Below, piece by piece: positions 49,802 through 60,109 of a stretch of 64,000 nucleotides of DNA. The stretch's first letter is position 1. Each line of letters starts with the position of its first letter. The stretch lies in NCBI GenBank assembly GCA_027627225.1, contig CM051034.1, positions 44,687,548 to 44,751,547 of the forward strand, read 5' to 3'. The translations under genes were made by a program, and so were the position numbers. Origin of the DNA: Congeria kusceri (lineage: Eukaryota > Mollusca > Bivalvia > Myida > Dreissenidae). The notes beneath the pieces were generated by a model that made no database searches, was not told where the DNA came from, and saw only the letters and a list, made by a program, of their open reading frames with translations.

Positions 49802-50131
49802 CAACAATTTTAAAGACAGGTGTATCAAAATGAAATTGTTATTATTTCGGCTCTCGTAATAACAAATATTTCAAGCGAAGTATTTTTTTTCAAAATTGTA
49901 CGATTTAACGACTCAAATTAACATTGCAGCTAAAAGTATTAAAATGTGAAGATAGTCAGTCTATTGCAACAATTTTAAAGACAGGTGTATCAAAATGAAA
50001 TTGTTATTATTTCGGCTCTCGTAATAACAAATATTTCAAGCGAAGTATTTTTTTTCAAAATTGTACGATTTAACGACTCAAATTAACATTGCAGCTAAAA
50101 GTATTAAAATGTGAAGATAGTCAGTCTATTG
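49802..50131 (+). repeat. Perfect 165-bp tandem duplication
   Basis: The block starting caacaattttaaagacaggt and ending gtcagtctattg is present at 49802-49966 and 49967-50131. I found no difference between the copies, including an eight-T run. It is recent, or an assembly artefact. Confidence 0.97.
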
Positions 50132-50317
50132 TCACGGGTATTCACGGCGACAAGGCGAATTATCAAATGATGCACATAAAGAAAACCAACTATTTCTGAC
50201 TCGCTACATCTGAATGACCAACATCACTGTGATATTTGACATTTTTTAACAAAGAAAGTGTAAATTTCTAAAATGAAGCACAAAAACACACAAATTGTGC
50301 GCTATCATATTTCGATA

Positions 50318-50565
50318 TTTGTCGTCATCATCATCATCATCATCACCACAACTATCATCATCATCACCACCACCACCACTCTCATCATCATCTTCATCAC
50401 CACCACTGCCATCATCATCCTCATCATACCACCACCATCATCACTACATCATCATCACTACATCATCATCATCATCACCACCACCGCTACCATCATCATC
50501 ATCATCCTCATACAACCACCATCATCACCACATCATCATCATCATCAATCATCATCAACACCACG
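50318..50565 (+). repeat. (ATC)n / (ACC)n microsatellite
   Basis: Long imperfect ATC and ACC triplet runs. The Ser/Pro-rich and Ile/Thr-rich ORFs are artefacts. The next stretch (50711-50940) has higher G+C and is open on both strands, without splice support for either. Confidence 0.95.
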
Positions 50566-51027
50566 TCAATAAGGACAGAATGAAACCCAAGTATAGAAAT
50601 GTACCCAAAATAATACCTAGTAATCAGTCAGTCTACAGTCAGCCTTAAGTAAATCAGAACTGAAGAGAGAAACTGACAACTAAATTCCACACTCGCGTCA
50701 TTGTAAAGAAATGTGTACTTCAAGTATAACCCTATATCGGCACAAATCTGTTAAAAACAGTACCGTCGACTACAAACTATGGCAGTGTGAACGTCGCGGG
50801 GGATCGAAGTCAATAGTATCGTCAAAATTTTCTATCAGCGGGTGTATAGACGTACAGAGAGAGGAGCGCGTTCGGGATTTTGCAACTTGGCAAACGTTGT
50901 ATTCATATGCTTTTTTAAAACAAATGCTCTTCACGCGCCATATAATGTTTTTTATATTAATGTTTGCAAAATTAATGCTCAATGATGATGAGCAAATACA
51001 TTTCCTTGTGAATATGAAAGTAACAAT

Positions 51028-51085
51028 AACGATGATGATGATGATGATGATAGTGATGAAGAAGATGATGATGATGATGATGATG

Positions 51086-51122
<37 letters not shown>
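51028..51122 (+). repeat. (GAT)n then (AAT)n microsatellite
   Basis: About 22 GAT/GAA triplets pass directly into about 14 AAT triplets. ORFs across it (poly-Met, poly-Ile) are artefacts. Confidence 0.95.
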
Positions 51123-51759
51123 AAAATGAAACCAATAGACGTTTTTAATTTGATATATATTTTTTACAACTGGTGTTTTTTTCGTATTTAACTGGTGTTT
51201 ATTGATAATTTATGACACGATTCTGCGAGTAAGTCCGTATGTATGTCTTTCGTGATACTGTCTTTTATATGCGGGTATTAGACGATTTTATGTTCATAAA
51301 ACAATACCACTTTGTACCCTATAGTTAATGTATCAATTTTCTCGAATATTCAGGTCACATGAACATCAATGAAGTGTTGTTGCATCGCGAAAACAAATGA
51401 CGCGCGAAAATTAATCATTTGACGAAATTAGAACCAAAAAAACACTTATAGTTCAACCGCACTGCGAAAACGCGTGACGTCCGAAAATAAGTTTTGAAGC
51501 CGAATTGTCGCTTTGCACTGTAAAAGTTAATCGTCACCTAAGTTCAATAACTCAATATCTGCAATCCAAAATATAAGCACTTACTGAGTTCTTGAACGAA
51601 GGTGACGTATTGAGGTTCTGTAATATGGAATAGCTTAATTTATGTCAAATATTCCAAGCATTCACTTTGTTTGCGTATACGTAAACACACGTATATAGAA
51701 AATGTTTTTGATAAGCCAAACACCTCTGTATAACCCACGGATTCTTCGTGTGGGGGTTA

Positions 51760-52255
51760 CAAACATGTCATCGTCATTTTTGGCGGCGCCGGGGAGCTGG
51801 AACCCTTGCGAGCGTTCGTCAGTCGTTGACACAGTCATGCGAGTGACGTCGTCGGGCCTCCGCGAATTCTCGGATCACGAATTTCAACGCGGGAGAGTAC
51901 GGAAGAACGGGGACATTTCGATGACTTGTCAGCGAAATATGCGGAAAGAATGTGCAGATGAGATATAATATCACTGTTGGCCGGTCTGTGCACAGACGTG
52001 TTTTTGTTTGCCTCTAGCCCGGCGGATATGCAACATTTGTACAGACATATATGCTCCAGGTCGCATAAGGCGTCGCACCAGCGCAGTTTAATGGTTGTGC
52101 TGCTTTTTTGTTTTGAAGTTTCGATGTTGTTTTACTGCTTCCAGGGCTGGCCAGGTAGTTTCGTCTGGCATCCTATGCGTTTCCGAAGGGCGTCGGTGTA
52201 TTTATACGAAGAAGAATTCCGCGAATTTCGCGCGTTCCATTCACGACTAAGTGGA
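51760..52255 (+). promoter_or_regulatory. CpG-rich patch of raised G+C, function unknown
   Basis: By hand count, 51761-51960 holds about 23 CpG in 200 bp at over half G+C, whereas most of the window is CpG-poor and AT-rich. CpG density stays high to about 52250. Plus frames are open at 51702-51968 and 51977-52267 (the latter starts at a non-ATG codon) but show no known domain or clean splice pair. It could be an unmethylated promoter-type island, an exon of an unseen gene or a young insertion. Confidence 0.45.
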
Positions 52256-52261
52256 ACAAGT

Positions 52262-53967
52262 AATTAAAGAGACTTGTGCATATATTACGTATATTTGAAA
52301 AGTTCCATTTAATGTCTTAACTGCAAAAACTAAAGCATCTTTCTGTACTAACCAAAACATATATAAAAACAAAACGCTAAAATAAACGTTAAAACGCAAT
52401 TTTGTGTAACGTCATTTATGACGTCATAGTAGGCAACGTCATTTTGACGTTGAAAAACATTGGCATTATTATTATGTTTAATATGTTTAGTTCATACACA
52501 TCAAAAATGTAGTTTGTAAGATATTTTTCATATTTTGAGAAAGGCGCCATGCCGAAACGTCTATAAAAAGGAGAATGATCAGAGTTAAAATATTTGCCTA
52601 CACCGGGGACTCGAACCTAGGACATCAAATACGGTATTAAATATCTGTCACGATAACCAGTCTGAAGAACCAACTTGTACGTGTACTTTTGTAGGGACTA
52701 AACACTACTTGTGATCAATAAATTCGAAAATAAGTTCACGCTATCGTTTTAGAAATTACCGTATAACCACGTGTATTTATGCTTAACATGTTTTAACCAT
52801 AATTTTCCCCGTTCTTCTGACGACTTATTAGAACTTGCGCATAGCCATTAGTTTGATTTACAACTGTAAGAACATCTACGAAAATATATATTTGCAACAA
52901 TGTTTTTAGTGTGTTAAACGAGCTATTAATATTTCATTTATTAGAATGTGAACATAAAATTATAATTTAAGAACACGGAGGAAATTGATTTGCGCAAGAA
53001 TTTAATATTGCTTGTATTCTCTGCCAATTTATTAAGTACAACGAAAACAACACGTGTTTCTTAGTCTGTATTACAAGAATAGCCGTTGGTTTATGTCTTT
53101 TGTTTTCGATGATTGAATACCCCCCCCCCCCCCCCATCTCGTTAATGTAGTATTGTATTCAAACTTCATTTGTCAAATCCGCGATGAAAGTGTGTAGAAA
53201 ATATTAGGTAAATCGTTTAGGTCATTATGGCTAATGATACGAAAATCATCATAATTCCGAAATGCTGCTACTATATACGTGTTTGATTCACGACATTGTT
53301 TGGTAATAAATTATCCTTAATATACGAATACGTGATTTTAAATCAGTATTTAGGGCACATATAATTTGATCGAAATACATCAGATGAAAATTGCGATTGT
53401 AAATATGTATGTTTCTGATATTAACTACTAAATACCTACGAAAAATAATTCTATTTCATGGTTATAAAAATAAAACCTAACAACTGATCAACCGATAGCG
53501 GCCGAAAGAAGAAAAACCAGCGAAAACGTCGCCCGAAATAATTACCCGAAAGAATTTTATATGGAGGAGGGTAAAAAACGTTTAAATCAAGATATTTCAC
53601 GTCGGAGAATGACTTAATGAATCGAGGCGTAAATAATTGAATATAAAATGATTGTATAGCATATGAATGACTTTTCGATAGTTTGCTTGTGATCAGTACA
53701 AGTGAGAATTCTCTGAAGGAGGGAATGTAGCAAGATCTCAAGGCATTTTTTTACCGCAATAAACAAAAAGATCAGATAGAAACTTCGTGTGAACAGAGCT
53801 GACAGGTTGTTATTTTCCATTTATTCACAAAGTGGAAAATTATGCACCTAACGACCCAGTTTTGCAGGTCGAATGGCAATATTAAATATGAACATATGTC
53901 TTTATGGTTTGGCTGTGTATTTGACTTATGACTTGAAATTCGGTTAAACACTTGATATATGTTTCAA
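52262..53967. other. Stretch with a lone B-box-like motif and a (C)16 tract
   Basis: At 52606-52617 the minus strand reads ggttcgagtcccc, a Pol III B-box-like sequence, but no matching A-box or cloverleaf could be folded. (C)16 lies at 53120-53135. ORFs at 53451-53820 (minus) lack support. Confidence 0.35.
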
Positions 53968-54177
53968 TGTTAATTAGCACAATGGATATGGTGTCCGCCT
54001 TGCGATCGGGGGGAAGGGTCGTCAGTTCGATCCCTACTCGGGGAGCGTTCAAATGATCTTTCTCAACAGACATCAAGTACTGGTTCTTCCCATCATTCAC
54101 AGGAAAAGGACTCGAGAGTGTCTCAATAAGCCTCGAGCTTCGACACAACCGCGCTAAAATAAATAGGTTTAAACTCA
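53968..54177 (+). mobile_element. tRNA-derived SINE, copy 1
   Basis: The head contains a Pol III A-box TAGCACAATGG (fits TRGCNNARYGG) near 53974 and a B-box AGTTCGATCCC near 54024, at normal tRNA spacing. A body follows with agtactggttcttccca and aggactcgag, and a tail ctaaaataaataggtttaaa. A second copy lies on the minus strand at 58829-59028, and a fragment at 41546. The family is probably one of the molluscan tRNA-SINE groups. I cannot name it without a search. Confidence 0.85.
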
Positions 54178-54185
54178 TTTGCACA

Positions 54186-54337
54186 ATCACGTACACTGAA
54201 ACCCGTCCAAATCGAACACTCTAAAATCCGAAATCCCTGACTAAACCGAACGAATGCTTCGGTCATGATTGTTTCCTTCTTATTCTATATAGCAACAAAC
54301 CTCAGTACACCGAACCCCGTGTAAATCGAAAACCTAC
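54186..54337. other. Sequence with repeated ccgaac / aatcgaa motifs
   Basis: Strings such as aacccgtccaaatcgaacac and caccgaaccccgtgtaaatc resemble the AACC..TCGAAC-rich ends of pogo/Tigger transposons. No transposase or paired end was found, so this is only a hint. Confidence 0.25.
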
Positions 54338-54712
54338 GGATTGTTTTCGCACAATTTATCATGCAAAAAAGAAGCAGAAGAAATAAAAAGATGAAAAATG
54401 GTGGAAGAACAATAAAAATAGGACGAAGAAGAAAGACGAGGTAGGAAAAAAAGAAGCAGAAACAAAAGAAAAAGTTAGACAAAGAAGAAGAAGAAAAGAG
54501 GGAGAAGAACAATATAAAGTGGAGGAAGAATAGGTAGGAGAAGAAAAAGAAGTAGAAGAAGAAGAAAAAGACAAAGTAAGAAAAAGAGGATGAAGACGAA
54601 GAAGAAGCAGAAAAAGTAGAAAGAAGAGGAAGAAAGAAGAAGAAGCAAAAGAAGAAAAGAGGAAGAAGAAAAAGAGGAATAAGAAGAATAAGAATAAAAG
54701 AAAAAAGGAAGA
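54338..54712 (+). repeat. Purine-rich block Y, copy 1
   Basis: It starts ggattgttttcgcacaattt and continues as about 350 bp of nearly pure purine (GAA, GAAG, AAAG) on the plus strand. It is nearly identical to 55282-55660. Ser/Phe-rich and Phe/Leu-rich minus ORFs are artefacts. The 350-bp spacer to 55065 has no named feature. Confidence 0.95.
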
Positions 54713-55065
54713 AGACGACGATTAAGAAAAAACAACAACAACAACAAAACCGCGCTTAATGAGTAAAAAAACAACTTTTTTCGTTATCTTTTAGCAGTTA
54801 AGTGTCAAGGCTGTTAAAATTAAAGCATTCTTTAAACAACTTTACATAACTTACTGAAAAACACCTACTGCAAAACCTATAAAACCTGTGACGGGAACGA
54901 ATACACTTTGTATCGTAAAAATATGCATATGTCTATGTATTTATTGTAGTTATGATATACAGACGCTGCTTTATGTTAGGTCCGCCTTTCTTCTCTAAGA
55001 ATTTATAGCAGTATTTTCATATAAATTATAAACGCCTGTTGATTAAAGACAACCCGTCGAAAGGT

Positions 55066-55281
55066 ATAAACTTTTGATGGAAAACTTTTAAAAGTAATGA
55101 AGTATTGCGGCGAGCGTTCGTGTGTTTAATTATTAGTTATAACTGTTATAAAAGTCTGAACATAAGAAGTTTTAAATTGGTAATGAAAAAAAGTATAACT
55201 AGTTACAAATGATGATGATGCTGTTGTTGGTGTTGTTGTTGTTGTAATACTAAAGGTAGTAGAAGGAGCAGTAGTGGTAGT
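55066..55281 (+). repeat. Block X, copy 1
   Basis: It starts ataaacttttgatggaaaac and includes gtattgcggcgagcgttcgt and a GTT-rich end. It is almost identical to 55661-55876 and abuts block Y copy 2 directly. Confidence 0.95.
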
Positions 55282-55660
55282 GGATTGTTTTCGCACAATT
55301 TATCATGCACAAAAGAAGCAGAAGAAATAAAAAGATGAAAAATGGTGGAAGAACAATAAAAATAGGACGAAGAAGAAAGAAGAGGTAGGAAAAAAAGAAG
55401 CAGAAACAAAAGAAAAAGTTAGACAAAGAAGAAGAAGAAAAGAGGGAGAAGAACAATACAAAGTGGAGGAAGAATAGGTAGGAGAAGAAAAAGAAGTAGA
55501 AGAAGAAGAAAAAGACAAAGTAAGAAAAAGAGGATGAAGACGAAGAAGAAGCAAAAAAAGTAGAAAGAAGGAAGAGGAAGAAAGAAGAAGAAGCAAAAGA
55601 AGAAAAGAGGAAGAAGAAAAAGAGGAATAAGAAGAATACGAAGAAAAGAAAAAAGGAAGA
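55282..55660 (+). repeat. Purine-rich block Y, copy 2
   Basis: It begins with the same ggattgttttcgcacaattt as 54338 and matches it through the purine block with a few small indels. It directly abuts X copies on both sides. Confidence 0.95.
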
Positions 55661-55876
55661 ATAAACTTTTGATAGAAAACTTTTAAAAGTAATGAAGTAT
55701 TGCGGCGAGCGTTCGTGTGTTTAATTATTAGTTATAACTGTTATAAAAGTCTGAACATAAGAAGTTTTAAATTGGTAATGAAAAAAAGTATAACTAGGTA
55801 CAAATGATGATGATGCTGTTGTTGGTGTGGTTGTTGTTGTAATACTAAAGGTAGTAGAAGGAGCAGTAGTGGTAGT
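55661..55876 (+). repeat. Block X, copy 2
   Basis: Nearly identical to 55066-55281. It runs directly into the GTG/GTA microsatellite that follows. Confidence 0.95.
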
Positions 55877-56228
55877 GGCAGTGGTAGTAGTGGTGGTGGT
55901 GGTGGTGGTAGTGGTGGTATTCATGGTAGTGGTAGTAGTGGTGGTGGTGGTAGTGGTAGTAATAGTGGTAGAGGTAGTGGTAGTGGTAGTAGTGGTGGTG
56001 GAAGTGGTAGAAGTAGTGGTGGTGGTGGTGGTAGTGGTAGTAGTAGTGGTGGTGGAAGTGGTAGAAATAGTGGTGGTGGTGGTGGTAGTGGTAGTAGTAG
56101 TGGTAGTGGTGGAAGTGGTAGAAGTAGTGGTGGTGGTGGTAGTGGTAGTAGTAGTGGTAGTGGTGGTAGTAGTAGTAGTAGTAGTGGTAGTGGTGGTAGT
56201 GGTAGTTGTAGAGGTAGTGGTAGTGGTT

Positions 56229-56276
<48 letters not shown>

Positions 56277-56462
56277 TCAGCAGTAGCAGTAGCTGTAGCA
56301 GAATATTAGCAGTAGTAGTAGAAGAAGTAGTAGCAGTAGTAGAAGAAGTAGTAGCAGAAGCAGTAGTAGTAGTAGTAGTTGTAGTAGTAGTGGTAGTAGT
56401 AGTAATGGTGGTGGTGGTAGTGGTGGTGGTAGTGGTAGCAACAGCAGTAGAAGTAGTAGAGT
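55877..56462 (+). repeat. Large (GTG)n / (GTA)n microsatellite
   Basis: Nearly 600 bp of GTG and GTA triplets, with a pure (GTA)n stretch at about 56229-56275. Poly-Val (plus) and Leu/Pro or Thr-rich (minus) ORFs are artefacts. The tract seems to have grown out of the short GGTAGTGG end of block X. Confidence 0.97.
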
Positions 56463-58730
56463 AATATATAACAAAAAGCTCCGTGCAAAAAAATGCAGTG
56501 TTTATACATAGCATGGTGTAATAGGCAAAGCCATTTACTTAAAACAATCAAGTTGACATGAAAATGCACCAGTGGTTTGTTACGACACATCAAATTCTTT
56601 CAAAGTTAGTACAAATAATTCTTTCCGTATAATAGACATTGGCACTCCCAAATATAAATAACTCATAACTTCTTGGTCGACAGTAAGCTGCCAAATTGTG
56701 TGTCGTTACTTTACCTTAAATGCTGTTACAATGCGAGGTATTAAAATTTAATGTAAAGATAGTATTATTTTATTATTTTGCACACGTTTTTTTATATTGC
56801 CTGCAGCGCAATCACAAGAAAAGAAGAACAACGGTGTTGTTGAAAGAAAAAGAAGAAAAGGAAAAAGATGATAATGCATAAACCAAATTGATCATAAAAT
56901 TATCGATAATGACTGTGATTATGATGATGATGTTGGTGTTGTTGATGATGATGATAATTATGATGATGATGATAGTAATAATCATCTTGATGGAAGAGGT
57001 TGAACGAGTGCTAGAAATGCAAGACATATTCCGCGATTGAAAACGATCCATTACGAAATGAAACCATTGTCTGATATTGAAAGACTGGAGTCACAATTCA
57101 TTGTAAATGCTAAAACATTATTATCGCCTTTTTTGTTCTAAGGGTGTGGTAATGTGGAGTGGAGATGTTTTAAATGTCACATTATTACAGAACTACAGAC
57201 GACATCATTCAGCAGACGGCAATTATGAACGAATTCGAAACTAACGTCGTTGATTCGCCATACAATACGCGTCTGTGGTTCGAATTTTTTAAGATCTCTA
57301 AATACCGAAACTCCAGATATAAGACACTTACAAGTGTCAAAATTAATAATTCGAATATTTCTCTGTCTTGTAGTTTAGCCCCTTCACAGGCTTTTTGCAT
57401 GTGCTGATTTGCAAATATCTTTTTTTTCGAAATCGGATCGATATACGGCCCTCGTGGTATGCAAACAGAGATTTAAATAGATGTCCTCTTGCAGCCGTTG
57501 AACGAGCGAAATTGATGAGACCCGGGTGTGCATATCATCTTTTCAATCCCTCTATTGACGAATGTTTTTTTGAGTATTTACATAACTCGGGCTGATTCGA
57601 AATAGTCTTTTACCGCCATTTATTAAAATTTAATTAATTCATTATAGCTACACTACATTTATGAAAGCTGCTCTGATGGCATACATTGCAGAATGACTGT
57701 TTTGAATTCGAGACATGTAATTATATATAATGAGGACAAAATACTCCATGTGGTTTTTTTTAATGTTTCCGAATAAAGCAAAAATGTTGCTAGCTTCGAC
57801 GTATTGAGAATCAAGTACTCTCCAATTTTTAACAAGATCACAGAAAGTCTGTGCTTGATTTTTCGATTGGAACTAATCGATTAAAAAGCACCTGCATCGA
57901 GCATTCTTATGTATTGTGCACCGAACAATTCAACGTACAGTGCGCTTGAATTATGAATTAAGAAGAATTTTCTCAGACCAAAGTATTTTCCAGGTATACA
58001 TTATCAGAAAGAAAAGAAAGGTGAGCTTGATTCTTTTTTAATTAATCAATTAAATTTAAAGGAAAACAACAACAACAAGAACTAACAGTACAAATGTATG
58101 ACTACTAAATTACATTAATTCAGTGCGATTAATCTCGACACGAAACATGTCACATCGTGGTCACAGCTCGAGGTTCCGCGTTCGCGTTTGTTTATAATTT
58201 GATCTAGACGCAATTATGCAGCGGTGCACAACAATTTCAATCATTCCAAAAACGACATTATTTAAATAGATCACATATTTTCGTGCATGTACGTCGATAA
58301 CGCCAGTCAAATCGATCCACGTTCGCATTGTTTAAAGTTAAACCCTATTTCACTTGCTGCGTTATTTGATATCGCAGTTTGCTATACTAATCTTGACATT
58401 GTTTATTTATTGGCCATGTTAGCCTTTATCTCGAATCGTTAAAAACTTGTTATCAAATTATCACACTGGGGGTAAATGATAATGCAGTTGATACATAAAC
58501 AAACGTTACTGAAACACACGAATGTGCTTTGTTAATTTTAACTGCATGTACATAGATCTAAATATAAGTGTAGGTTAATAATGTTGTAATAATAAACTAA
58601 TACATTGTGTGCAACGTTTTTACTTGTCGACTGAGATCAACTGCAGTTAAGTAGTAGTACTATGACTTTGAAGTTAAGTAACTAGTTAGTCGATACATTG
58701 GCCAGACTAAGGTATTTCGTAAAAAAAAAA
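56463..58730. other. Stretch with a small (GAT)n tract and unsupported ORFs
   Basis: (GAT)n lies at about 56930-56985. Plus frames at 57174-57407 and 57395-57595 look moderately protein-like (for example RCPLAAVERAKLMRPGCAYH) but have no donor joining them. Nothing else was seen. Confidence 0.35.
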
Positions 58731-59225
58731 GAAATAATTTTCGATATATCGTTGTTTATCGGCCAATAAACAACGATTTGGAGTTTTGATGCGTAGGAAT
58801 TTAACCACGAGGGCGTTAGCCTGTGTGGTATAGTTTAGTTTAAACATATTTATTTTAGCTCGATTGCATCAAAAGCCTAAGGCTTACTGAGACATCGAGT
58901 CCGTTTCCTGGGAAGAACCAGTACTTGGTGTCTTTGGGGGAGATCTTGAGTACGCTCCCAGAGTGGGGACCGAACCCGGGACCTCCCTATGACTAGGCGG
59001 ACACCAAATCCACTACGCCACAGCGATAATTAATGGTGGTTTAATATCCACGAGAGTTGTTTATTGGCCGATAAACATCGATAATGCGAAAATTATTTCG
59101 ATTCTAACATGATTTGACAAATATGTTTAAAGTTGTAATGAGAACTACATTTTACTATGCTCCGCTCAGAATCAGGACTACTTTTTGCGTTGTTTATTTT
59201 GTTAAACAACGATAATTTGAGGCAT
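58731..59225 (+). mobile_element. MITE family D, copy 2, split by a SINE
   Basis: The left arm (58731-58777, gaaataattttcgatatatc ... caacgat) and the inner right arm (59056-59100) are inverted repeats of about 45 bp. The left arm itself contains a perfect 12-bp hairpin at 58748-58777 (ATCGTTGTTTAT, six-base loop, ATAAACAACGAT). A right half with gaactac.ttttac.atgctc and tttaacaacgataat extends to about 59225, as in the other copies. The SINE at 58829-59028 sits in the middle. Confidence 0.88.
58829..59028 (-). mobile_element. tRNA-derived SINE, copy 2, nested in the MITE
   Basis: On the minus strand the head has A-box TGGCGTAGTGG, then GTGTCCGCC, and B-box GGTTCGGTCCC. The body has agtactggttcttcccagga and the tail ctaaaataaatatgtttaaa. 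It interrupts the family D MITE, which is continuous at the same point in the copy at 62256. A target-site duplication was not clear by eye. Confidence 0.88.
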
Positions 59226-59703
59226 AATCTAACATGAAATTATTTTATTACTACTTGAACATCTGCGTTCTTGCGAGAAAAAACGGTTGAATATTTTTAA
59301 AATAGGAAATTTCATTTGAGAGCTACAGCACGTAAGTTAGGATTTCAGTCAAATGATTTATGAAAATGGGTCCCGAAGGCATAGTAAAAAAAAGTTTGCA
59401 TTTTTTCGTCGTCACCGGATATGCTGTGGCATGAACTAAAAACGAATGTCGTTGTAAATGTCAGAAGTGCATATTCATGATATGCGATAATATTTTAAAT
59501 ACACAACAGCATGTGGCGTTTTCTCGGTATTAGTTTCCAAATAAGTTGATAGTTTGACTTTTATTTTTGCCCGTAGTGGATGATTAATTCGAGGGTTGAC
59601 AACAAGAAGGTACCAACGGCTATTGATTTCATTGGCAGTCATTAGCTTCTGATTTTCAACTCTCGAATCATAATGGGTTGGTTGTTTTAGTGTTGCCATA
59701 GTA
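59226..59703. other. Stretch with one unsupported minus-strand ORF
   Basis: The minus frame from 59699 to 59475 (starting MATLKQPTHYDSRVENQK) is fairly protein-like but has no splice context or domain. Confidence 0.25.
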
Positions 59704-59985
59704 GGACTTAAGCAGCTTATAGAAATAGTTGATTCAATTTGATATAATTTCATTATAGTCGTAGAACTTAAGCAGCAGCTATTTGATATAATTTCATAAT
59801 AGTCGTAGAACTTAAGCAGCAGCTATTTGATATAATTTCATTATAGTCGTAGAACTTAAGCAGCAGCCATTTGATATAATTTCACAATAGTCGTAGAACT
59901 TAAGCAGCAGCTATTTGATATAATTTCATTATAGTCGTAGAACTTAAGCAGCAGCTATTTGATATAATTTCATTATAGACTTAAC
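59704..59985 (+). repeat. 44-bp tandem array, about six units
   Basis: The unit is aacttaagcagcagctattt followed by gatataatttcattatagtcgtag. Starts are at 59765, 59809, 59853, 59897 and 59941 (exactly 44 bp apart), with a longer diverged unit at 59704. Units are nearly identical. Confidence 0.95.
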
Positions 59986-60109
59986 AAAATGTTAAGGAGA
60001 TATTTAGGTATAAAATATAACATACGTTATTACATATATTAATACATATGTTATTACATACATTATTACAATACGCATATAATGTAATAATGACCAATCA
60101 ATAAGAAGA

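Noticed and set aside
50711..50960. ORFs open on both strands in a patch of higher G+C
   Set aside because: Neither strand has a convincing acceptor, and the long plus ORF runs into a (GAT)n tract.
52590..52690. tRNA gene on the minus strand
   Set aside because: A B-box-like ggttcgagtcccc is present, but the T-stem does not pair and no A-box or acceptor stem could be matched.
54285..54774. Leu/Phe/Ser-rich minus ORFs suggestive of transmembrane proteins
   Set aside because: They are translations of the complementary homopyrimidine tract, with matching artefacts in the duplicate at 55203-55596.
55827..56514. Poly-Val and Leu/Pro-rich ORFs of 160 and 197 codons
   Set aside because: They are translations of (GTG)n/(GTA)n triplets.
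57174..57595. Two overlapping plus ORFs as a two-exon gene
   Set aside because: Composition is suggestive, but there is no donor/acceptor pair joining the frames and no domain.
59475..59699. 74-residue minus-strand ORF starting MATLKQ
   Set aside because: It is protein-like but lacks splice context, a recognisable family or any second line of evidence.
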